IMG/VR virus record: IMGVR_UViG_3300030328_003259
Coordinates: 1 to 20,960 of that record
Strand: one strand, 5' to 3'
Source of the DNA: a virus
DNA length: 20,960 bases
Part shown: one piece after another, positions 1-4,308 of the stretch
Position numbering within the stretch: the stretch's first letter is position 1
Layout: every line of letters begins with the position of its first letter
Program-made: the position numbers and the translations under genes
The notes under the pieces: model-generated
Databases searched by the model: none
Told to the model about the DNA's origin: nothing
The model's input: the letters and a program-made list of their open reading frames with translations, nothing else

Positions 1-52
1 TGTTGTTATTTCCTTCTGTCCAATTTATAACGAACACTCCTTGTGCCGACAT
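1..52 (-). CDS. Partial leftward gene, N terminus only (17 codons)
   Basis: An ATG at 52-50 on the - strand opens a frame that runs off the left edge of the window, reading MSAQGVFVINWTEGNNN. It is preceded by AGGAGGCAAC, the same Shine-Dalgarno type used by the other leftward genes here. A hairpin module of the repeated intergenic family lies between it and the 37-residue gene upstream. Too little is visible to assign a family. Confidence 0.6.
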   Translation of the reverse strand, partial: MSAQGVFVINWTEGNNN

Positions 53-102
53 GTTGCCTCCTTTTAATTGTTTGGTAAAAATCCATCTGATAATTACCAC
101 AA

Positions 103-134
103 AGCCGTCTGTTCAAACAAACGGCTCTAGCTAA
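103..134 (-). repeat. Intergenic stop-linked hairpin module, copy 1
   Basis: On the - strand the stop of the 37-residue gene is followed by TTAGCTAGAGCC and a hairpin with arms AGCCGT and ACGGCT (121-126 and 103-108), an inner TGTT/AACA pairing and a two-base loop. Next come TTTGTGGT and, about 45 bases on, the AGGAGGCA ribosome binding site of the next gene. The same layout recurs at 286-330, 783-815 and 1577-1605. There is no U-tract after the stem, so it does not look like a classical intrinsic terminator; RNA processing, mRNA protection or a regulator site are alternatives. Confidence 0.75.
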
Positions 135-248
135 TTATTTAGTAAGTATATTTTCTATTCCATGACTAGCACAAAATGGCGTTTCAACTTCTCCAAAGGG
201 TGAAGAAAACTTATACACTTTATTTTTGCAATTTTTATAATCACACAT
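135..248 (-). CDS. 37-residue Cys/His-containing peptide
   Basis: A short frame starts at the ATG at 248-246, which follows AGGAGGCAGT, a strong and well-spaced ribosome binding site identical in type to its neighbours. The stop is TAA at 137-135. The peptide has Cys at residues 2, 7 and 26 and His at 29 (CDYKNC and CASH), a spacing that could bind one zinc ion. It is flanked by hairpin modules on both sides, like the other genes of this leftward operon. The evidence that it is translated is the ribosome binding site and the operon layout. The zinc idea is inference and no family is recognised. Confidence 0.6.
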   Translation of the reverse strand: MCDYKNCKNKVYKFSSPFGEVETPFCASHGIENILTK

Positions 249-285
249 ACTGCCTCCTTTTAATTGTTTGGTATAAATACCATAA

Positions 286-330
286 AGCCTTGTTCAAAAC
301 GGTTTGTTTAAACAAGGCTCTAGCTATTTA
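286..330 (-). repeat. Intergenic stop-linked hairpin module, copy 2
   Basis: This copy follows the stop of the 135-residue gene, with TAGCTAGAGCC leading into a 9-bp stem (AGCCTTGTT at 286-294 with AACAAGGCT at 311-319). The inner segment folds again as CAAA/TTTG around ACGG. It is followed by TTTATGGT and then AGGAGGCAGT ATG. The arm sequence differs from copies 1 and 3 but the pairing is kept, as expected for a structure under selection. Confidence 0.75.
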
Positions 331-333
331 TAT

Positions 334-741
334 TTAGAATGGGTTCTCTTTACACCATTCATTGTAATCTTCTTCCGAATCGAATCCGTTTTCCTCCCAG
401 GCTTTTGGCTCTAGGCTTTCCTCGTATATATCTCTTCGTTCTGATTTTTTAGCATGGCTCCATAAAACAAATTCATGTTCTCCTTCGCCTGTGTTAGATT
501 TCCCGTTATTAAGGCCGTTAGGGGTTAGAACTAATAACTGTTTGCACTTGTCAAAAGTTTCCCCGTCTAACACTTCAATTTTTTCACCGTATCTAGCCTC
601 AACATCAATTCCGAACTTTGAATTTTCATTTTTCCATTCTTCCTTTGCTGTCTCTTTGCTGTCTGCGATTACTATTTTTATGTCCTTGTACTTACTTTTT
701 AAGCAAGTTGCAACAACATAAAATTGTATTTTGGTACTCAT
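334..741 (-). CDS. Hypothetical phage protein, 135 residues
   Basis: I place the start at the ATG at 741-739 because it is preceded by GGAGGCAAT at normal spacing. The longer in-frame start at 780 has no such site and would run through the intergenic module. The protein opens MSTKIQFYVV, is acidic overall and rich in Lys and Glu, with aromatic residues near the C terminus (KAWEENGF, EDYNEWCKENPF). There is no signal peptide or membrane segment. It sits between the 37-residue gene and the SprT-like gene in the leftward operon, with a hairpin module on each side. I do not recognise the family; small, charged, operon-borne proteins in this position are often early or accessory phage proteins, but that is inference. 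Confidence 0.75.
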   Translation of the reverse strand: MSTKIQFYVVATCLKSKYKDIKIVIADSKETAKEEWKNENSKFGIDVEARYGEKIEVLDGETFDKCKQLLVLTPNGLNNGKSNTGEGEHEFVLWSHAKKSERRDIYEESLEPKAWEENGFDSEEDYNEWCKENPF

Positions 742-782
742 ATTGCCTCCATTTCTATTATGTCTTGGTTTGATTACCATAA

Positions 783-815
783 AGCCGTCTGTTTAAACAA
801 ACGGCTCTAGCTAAT
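783..815 (-). repeat. Intergenic stop-linked hairpin module, copy 3
   Basis: This is almost identical to copy 1. After the stop of the SprT-like gene the - strand reads TTAGCTAGAGCC and folds through AGCCGT (806-801) and ACGGCT (788-783), with the palindrome TGTTTAAACA at 790-799 forming the apical part. TTTATGGT and GGAGGCAATATG of the 135-residue gene follow. Confidence 0.75.
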
Positions 816-818
816 CAA

Positions 819-1538
819 TTATTTATAATCATCTCTCAATGATTTTGGTAATTCAACTATTGCATAACTTCCACAAGCTGAACATCTAAAATTTTCATGT
901 CCAACTTTCCTTGCACTAGCGATTGAAATTCGGGAACATAGTCCGAATCCTTCTGCTCTTGACTTATCGGAACCTCCGATACATTCATCATTCGTACATT
1001 TCAAGGAACAAGTTGTTCCTCCTGTCTGTCCGTATGTATCTTTTATCGGTGCATGGTCTAAGAGTCCTAATTCAAGGATAAATTCTTTTATCCATAATGT
1101 GAACTCCGGTCCTGCGACTGTTGCTGTAGGTTTTCCTGTAGCTCCTAAAAAATCAATTATGATTTTTCTGAACTTAGGGCCATGGCCTGTACCTTTCGGG
1201 CATATTGCATGGGTTACCTCATGGGCTACAACTTGTGCAGTCTCTATTGCACTAGCTAAATTGTTTGCACCTAGGGTTGGCTTTATAAAGATTTCTCTAA
1301 AATCTCCTTCGCTACTTCCTTCGTACAAACAAACTCCGATAGCATTGGCTCCGGCTCCTGTAGGCATAAAAGAAAGACTCAACTTAATTTTATCTCTACT
1401 TACAGCCGGTACAAACTCCTCGCTGATTCTGTCATAAACAAAATCTGCAACTTTGTTTAACCATTCTTCTCGGTTGCCTTTAAATATTTTATGTGGTCCG
1501 TGAACCACATCTTCTATTTTCGTAATTTGGTTTTTCAT
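819..1538 (-). CDS. SprT-like zinc metallopeptidase with C-terminal zinc ribbon
   Basis: The start is the ATG at 1538-1536, preceded by AGGAGGCAAT; the earlier in-frame ATG at 1574 lacks a site. In the resulting 239-residue protein the sequence HEVTH (106-110), an HExxH zinc-binding and catalytic motif, is followed by GHGPKFR (118-124), the spacing and second His typical of SprT-like peptidases. The C-terminal part has Cys at 177, 181, 186 and 201 and a CxxC at 219-222, consistent with one or two zinc ribbons. In cells, SprT/Spartan relatives act on DNA-bound proteins; a role in takeover or DNA-protein processing is inference here. A more general phage metallopeptidase is the main alternative. 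It is part of the leftward operon, with hairpin modules on both sides. Confidence 0.8.
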   Translation of the reverse strand: MKNQITKIEDVVHGPHKIFKGNREEWLNKVADFVYDRISEEFVPAVSRDKIKLSLSFMPTGAGANAIGVCLYEGSSEGDFREIFIKPTLGANNLASAIETAQVVAHEVTHAICPKGTGHGPKFRKIIIDFLGATGKPTATVAGPEFTLWIKEFILELGLLDHAPIKDTYGQTGGTTCSLKCTNDECIGGSDKSRAEGFGLCSRISIASARKVGHENFRCSACGSYAIVELPKSLRDDYK

Positions 1539-1576
1539 ATTGCCTCCTATTTTTTTGTTATATGTAATAACCATAA

Positions 1577-1605
1577 AGCCAACTCAATGAATTGGCTCTA
1601 GCTTA
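1577..1605 (-). repeat. Intergenic stop-linked hairpin module, copy 4
   Basis: After the stop of the 93-residue gene the - strand reads AAGCTAGAGCC and folds with AGCCAA (1597-1592) against TTGGCT (1582-1577), plus an inner TCA/TGA pairing. TTTATGGT follows, then AGGAGGCAATATG of the SprT-like gene. The arm sequence is unlike copies 1 to 3 but complementary to itself, so the stem is preserved while its sequence has changed. Confidence 0.7.
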
Positions 1606-1887
1606 TTAAATGTTATGGCAATAACTCCAATTAGTTTCAAGGTTTTCCTCTTTTCTAATTTTTGTTATTTCTTTATTTAAAGTGTGATAATTCGAATCTT
1701 CTAAAGCGACTTGAAGAACATCGAGAATGTCTACTCCATTCCATTCACAAACTTTTGAAACGGTAGAACCTAAGGAATTTTTTACATTCTCAAATTTTAC
1801 CTTTTCAATTATTTGTTGTTTTTCATAATCTAAAGAATCGATTATCTCTTTTTCAACTTTTTTACTTTGTTGATATTTTGCTGACAT
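1606..1887 (-). CDS. Hypothetical phage protein, 93 residues
   Basis: This is the first gene of the leftward operon. Its ATG (1887-1885) is preceded by TAGGAGGCAAAAA, the operon's usual ribosome binding site. The protein is highly charged and probably helical in its first half (KKVEKEIIDSLDYEKQQIIEKV), with a second helical stretch (DILDVLQVALED) and a C terminus NWSYCHNI. No signal peptide, membrane span or known motif is visible and I do not recognise the family. The 400 bases upstream form a structured leader or RNA, so its expression may be controlled there. Confidence 0.7.
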   Translation of the reverse strand: MSAKYQQSKKVEKEIIDSLDYEKQQIIEKVKFENVKNSLGSTVSKVCEWNGVDILDVLQVALEDSNYHTLNKEITKIRKEENLETNWSYCHNI

Positions 1888-1929
1888 TTTTTGCCTCCTA
1901 AAATGTTTCCTAAGAAATAACCGATTTGA

Positions 1930-2300
1930 TTATTTCTATAAGAGACACTTTTAATGAACGGGTTCTGTTGTTTCCGTCTTGCCTGCAGTCTAGTTGGCTC
2001 TCTATTTTCTAACCGTTGGTTGGTGATTTGGTTTTACGCTTAAATCCTCACCGTTTTAAATATCGTCAAGAGTTTCCTAATGGTAGGTTCGAAGAATACT
2101 TATCTTATTAATTTTTGATTCTTCCTATTTCGGTTCTAATTGTTGCATCTCTTTTAGTCTTTTGTCGCCTACGGTGAGAGATTGAAGTCCTGCGCTTATT
2201 CAGTGATTCCTCTCAAAAGTCCATTTCATGGATTGGGGTTCCGGTTAGCTTCTGCCCGATTCCTAGCGCTATTTTTCTTGCCGGCTAGTCAACAGTATTA
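1930..2300 (-). ncRNA. Candidate structured leader or noncoding RNA with nested long-range helices
   Basis: Read on the - strand, this gene-free stretch has helices nested inside one another. One pairs 2255-2262 (GAATCGGG, with one bulged U) with 1956-1962 (CCCGTTC). Inside it, 2242-2248 pairs with 2009-2015 (CTAACCG/CGGTTAG). Inside that, 2171-2183 pairs with 2043-2054, giving 12 bp with a single bulge (CTCACCGT/ACGGTGAG plus AATC/GATT). The innermost part has a GAAGAAT/ATTCTTC hairpin and a small UCCAU-GAA-AUGGA hairpin lies at 2220-2232. The outer helix resembles the P4 helix of RNase P RNA, and ACAGAA lies directly before its 3' strand, but other conserved RNase P parts are not convincing. 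It starts just after a promoter candidate and ends before the 93-residue gene, so a regulatory leader is equally possible. Confidence 0.5.
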
Positions 2301-2305
2301 CTTTT

Positions 2306-2334
2306 AGTATACAACATTTTCAATACATATTGAA
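2306..2334 (-). promoter_or_regulatory. Leftward promoter candidate overlapping a palindrome
   Basis: On the - strand TTCAAT (2334-2329) is followed after 17 bases by TATACT (2311-2306), a good -10 and a weak -35. The -35 lies inside an inverted repeat, TTCAATA and TATTGAA separated by two bases (2319-2334), which could be a repressor or activator site. It would start transcription near 2299 and drive the leftward operon through the structured leader. The weak -35 together with a dyad suggests regulation, but this rests on consensus matching only. Confidence 0.4.
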
Positions 2335-3090
2335 TAAATAAATAAAAAATGTTCTAGGATGAAATTTACTAGGGTGAATATCCTTAGTGTTTATAGGCTC
2401 TAAGCTCTCTGTTTTAACAGGGTGAAATTAATTTAAAAAACTTCAAAATATTTCCTATTTTTTACCTCTAAAATGGTCCAAGACTTTTTGTTTGTGCATC
2501 TTTTCACAAGCTCTAATTTGTACTAGGTTTGCTCTAGTGGGTATGTTTGTACTCTGTTTGATTAGGTGAGGATGTTGCTCGGCTCTACTATTTCCGTCTA
2601 GGTTTCTACTTGTATTAACTTCCTAGGGTACTTGTTCAATTTACTTGTATAGTCCTATTCATACCATATGTAGGTGGGTGCATAATGTGTCCATATGTGG
2701 TGTAGGTGTGTGCAAAACAGTTTGGTAAATCTTGCCAAAAGCCAAGAAATAAAGGGGTAGGGGTTCAACCAAGCTCTTTCTTTCTTATTATGTGTATCCC
2801 TCTAGGATATGCTGTTAACTGTAGTTAAACGAGGTTATTTAACCTCTGTTTAAACAATGTGTACCTCTTACTGATTTAAGTGTATAGTGGTTCTAACCCT
2901 GTGTCATCCCTCCCAACCGATAACAAATCTGTTTATGACTTATTTTATATATTATGAAGTAATAGCCTTTTACGCTAGTTACCATGGGCCGGCAAGTCCA
3001 CTTGATTAATGTTTAGTCTGATAGATACTTCTTAATGCCGGGTGTCTATCATGCTTGTGTAATTTCACTATAACAGAAAAAATTTTAAAT
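2335..3090. other. Gene-free region with scattered hairpins and short repeats
   Basis: About 750 bases hold no frame with a plausible start and ribosome binding site on either strand. The clearest structures are a hairpin at 2825-2853 (TTAAAC/GTTTAA outside GAGGTT/AACCTC) and a 10-bp hairpin at 3019-3051 (TGATAGATAC with GTGTCTATCA) whose single U-G wobble exists only on the + strand. There is an imperfect direct repeat beginning CCATATGT at 2664-2682 and 2691-2714. GCCGGCAAG at 2988-2996 is the exact complement of 2277-2285. With the terminator at 3091-3142 this could be a large rightward RNA, but the base composition of 2400-2800 (T-rich on +) would also suit a leftward leader. Confidence 0.4.
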
Positions 3091-3142
3091 GGGGGGAATA
3101 GTTTTTTGATAAGGAGGCCAACCAAAAAAAATCCCCTTTTTT
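3091..3142 (+). terminator. Rightward intrinsic terminator candidate
   Basis: GGGGA at 3093-3097 pairs with TCCCC at 3132-3136, and the T-run at 3102-3107 pairs with the A-run at 3124-3131. Six T residues follow directly at 3137-3142. On the - strand there is no matching T-tract after the stem. If it works, it implies a rightward transcript in the gene-free stretch to its left. An AAGGAGG sequence in the loop has no start codon at usable distance. Confidence 0.5.
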
Positions 3143-3165
3143 AGTTTAATATAAATTATTTAGAG

Positions 3166-3171
3166 TATAAT
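3166..3171 (+). promoter_or_regulatory. Perfect TATAAT -10 element, weak -35
   Basis: TATAAT lies at 3166-3171 just after the terminator at 3091-3142. No convincing -35 hexamer is found 16-18 bases upstream, where the sequence is AT-rich. It would start an RNA near 3178, immediately before the hairpins of the 3178-3345 candidate. In an AT-rich genome such a match is not strong evidence alone. Confidence 0.3.
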
Positions 3172-3177
3172 GATATT

Positions 3178-3345
3178 GCGGTTTTTCATAACCCCTTAAT
3201 TATTCATAGTTAAGACTCATGAATTGCCCTTTCTATTGTGCGTTTGGTAAGGTAAGGAATCAGGCAACTGATAACTTACCAAACCAACTAAGTGATAGTT
3301 AACAGTATTAGTTATTAGCCAGGAAACTGGCTTTTAACTTTCCTC
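3178..3345 (+). ncRNA. Candidate rightward structured RNA A
   Basis: Three hairpins follow one another. The first pairs ATTCAT with ATGAAT around 3202-3224. The second has a 10-bp stem, GTTTGGTAAG (3242-3251) with CTTACCAAAC (3275-3284), enclosing a second helix ATCAG/CTGAT capped by a GCAA tetraloop (3259-3272). The third is AGCCAG-GAAA-CTGGCT (3317-3332) followed by TTTTAACTTT, which could end the transcript. GCAA and GAAA are GNRA loops only when read on the + strand, which supports a rightward RNA. No frame with a start is present. Function unknown. Confidence 0.45.
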
Positions 3346-3360
3346 AAAAAAAAATAATTT

Positions 3361-3389
3361 TTTACACACTTATAAACCGAGTATATGTA
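3361..3389 (+). promoter_or_regulatory. Rightward promoter candidate for RNA B
   Basis: TTTACA at 3361-3366 matches the -35 consensus at five of six positions, and TATGTA follows after 17 bases at 3384-3389. An A- then T-rich tract directly upstream could act as an UP element. It would start an RNA near 3396, at the first hairpin of candidate RNA B. The -10 is poor, so confidence is limited. Confidence 0.3.
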
Positions 3390-3394
3390 TATTG

Positions 3395-3539
3395 GAAGTG
3401 TTAGTACTTCTACAAAAGAACTGACACCATTTTCTGAAAAAAATAAGAAAATAGACAAAAGGAAGTGGCTGGAGATGGAAGTCTCAACTTATTAGAAATA
3501 ATAAGACCTACCGGCCACAACCTTAGTCAGGGCTTTTTT
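3395..3539 (+). ncRNA. Candidate rightward small RNA B with a three-way junction
   Basis: A hairpin GAAGT/ACTTC (3395-3410) comes first. Then AAAAG-AA-CTGAC (3414-3425) pairs with GTCAG-GG-CTTTT (3526-3537), closing the whole element. Inside, GTGGCTGG (3465-3472) pairs with CCGGCCAC (3511-3518) using one U-G wobble. It encloses two hairpins, GAGA/TCTC (3472-3485) and CTTATTA-GAAA-TAATAAG (3488-3505). The wobble and the GAAA tetraloop both favour the + strand. Six T residues at 3534-3539 would end the RNA and also meet the 3' end of the convergent gene at 3538-3753. No known RNA family is recognised: the hammerhead core is absent and there is no tRNA cloverleaf. Confidence 0.5.
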
Positions 3540-3753
3540 ACCTAATTATGTTTCCATGTCTATCAATACCGATATTGACTTCACGAAGTTTAATTCTTTT
3601 TTTCTGTGGGGTTCCATCTTTAGCTCTCCACTCAACTACGGTACGCAACTGTTTAGGATGTTGTTGCTTGTATTCTCTAATAGCTTCCTTCAATCCTTTA
3701 CCGGGAACAGTTATTGTTTCTTTGTTGTCGAATGTATATTCATATTTTTCCAT
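3538..3753 (-). CDS. Hypothetical basic protein, 71 residues
   Basis: The frame starts MEKYEYTFDNKETITV and ends IDRHGNIIR; it is rich in Lys and Arg in its second half (VEWRAKDGTPQKKRIKLREV) and reads like a compact folded protein rather than a chance frame. No family is recognised. There is no well-spaced ribosome binding site; AGGG lies immediately against the ATG. TATGAT, a -10-like hexamer, lies 11 bases before the start, so a very short leader or leaderless mRNA is possible. It is divergent from the 62-residue zinc-ribbon gene with only 22 bases between their starts, and it converges on RNA B. The longer + strand frame over the same bases looks like low-complexity hydrophobic shadow sequence. 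Confidence 0.55.
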   Translation of the reverse strand: MEKYEYTFDNKETITVPGKGLKEAIREYKQQHPKQLRTVVEWRAKDGTPQKKRIKLREVNIGIDRHGNIIR

Positions 3754-3775
3754 CCCTACATACTATCATAAGAAA

Positions 3776-3964
3776 ATGAACAAGAAGATTAAACAGTGTG
3801 GGTCATGTAACGAACTCCTTAAGTTCTATCGAACCTTTAAAAAGTGTGTTAATCTAGGTTGTGTAGATTACAACAAACATTTGAGGAGATACGATGCCGT
3901 ACACAAAAAGCGGGAAGAAAAAAAGATACCCGGGCAAAAGAATAAAAACAAAGAAGTAGAATGA
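3776..3964 (+). CDS. Small zinc-ribbon-like protein, 62 residues
   Basis: I start it at the ATG at 3776, which gives a basic 62-residue protein with Cys at 8, 11, 24 and 29 (CGSC and CVNLGC), a likely single zinc site. A long Lys-rich tail follows (KKREEKKIPGQKNKNKEVE). The frame stays open upstream to 3548, but that part lies over the - strand gene and does not look like protein. The ribosome binding site is poor (AAGAAAATG). Its stop overlaps the start of the nuclease gene as ATGA, so the two are likely translationally coupled. The family is not known to me; nucleic-acid binding is inference from the charge and the zinc motif. Confidence 0.6.
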   Translation: MNKKIKQCGSCNELLKFYRTFKKCVNLGCVDYNKHLRRYDAVHKKREEKKIPGQKNKNKEVE

Positions 3965-4308
3965 AATTTTACTATCAAGTGGAAGTTCTCAAAGTTGTGG
4001 ATGGAGATACCATAGATGTCAGAATTGATTTGGGTTTTGATGTGTGGCATAAATGTCGTGTACGACTTATGGGCATCAATGCTCCTGAATCACGAACAAG
4101 AGATAAAGAAGAGAAGGTCAGAGGGTTGGCTGCAAAGGAATGGTTATCTAAAGAATTTTATGATGCAGTAGACCCAATAGAAATGCAATCACATGGCAAA
4201 GGTAAGTTCGGAAGAATACTTGGAGAAATATTTATTAACGGAGTTAATATTAATAAACAAATGGTCGAAGAAGGCCATGCCGTAGAGTACTACGGTGGAA
4301 AGAGATGA
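3961..4308 (+). CDS. Staphylococcal-nuclease-like (SNase/thermonuclease) protein
   Basis: This 115-residue protein carries the SNase signature: VVDGDTIDV at 12-20, VRLMGINAPES at 34-44 and KFGRILGEI at 82-90. Arg35, Glu43 and Arg85 sit where the catalytic Arg, Glu and second Arg are expected, and Asp14/Asp16 match the metal-binding start of the domain. Asn40 replaces the second metal-binding Asp of the Staphylococcus enzyme, as in many relatives with GINAPE. There is no signal peptide, so it probably acts inside the cell or virion rather than being secreted. SNases cut DNA or RNA with calcium. It overlaps both neighbours by 4 bases (ATGA), directly before the terminase; a role in DNA handling is inferred from that. 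Confidence 0.85.
   Translation: MKFYYQVEVLKVVDGDTIDVRIDLGFDVWHKCRVRLMGINAPESRTRDKEEKVRGLAAKEWLSKEFYDAVDPIEMQSHGKGKFGRILGEIFINGVNINKQMVEEGHAVEYYGGKR

Noticed and set aside
1-1605. CRISPR-like array from the repeated hairpin modules
   Set aside because: Repeats are irregularly spaced between genes, partly divergent in sequence, and separated by whole genes rather than spacers.
2082-2100. GGTTCGAA word like a tRNA T-loop; also GGGGTTCAACC at 2759-2769
   Set aside because: Neither has a complementary T-stem, and no acceptor or anticodon stem could be found around them.
3108-3120. AAGGAGG as a ribosome binding site for a hidden small gene
   Set aside because: No ATG, GTG or TTG start lies within usable distance, and the site is the loop of the terminator hairpin.
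3465-3518. Hammerhead-like three-way junction
   Set aside because: The catalytic CUGANGA and GAAA junction strands are missing; the GAAA here is a hairpin loop.
3548-3775. Upstream extension of the zinc-ribbon frame to an ATG at 3548
   Set aside because: It lies entirely over the - strand 71-residue gene, is low-complexity hydrophobic (Leu/Ser/Cys) and the start has no ribosome binding site. The ATG at 3776 gives a normal small protein.
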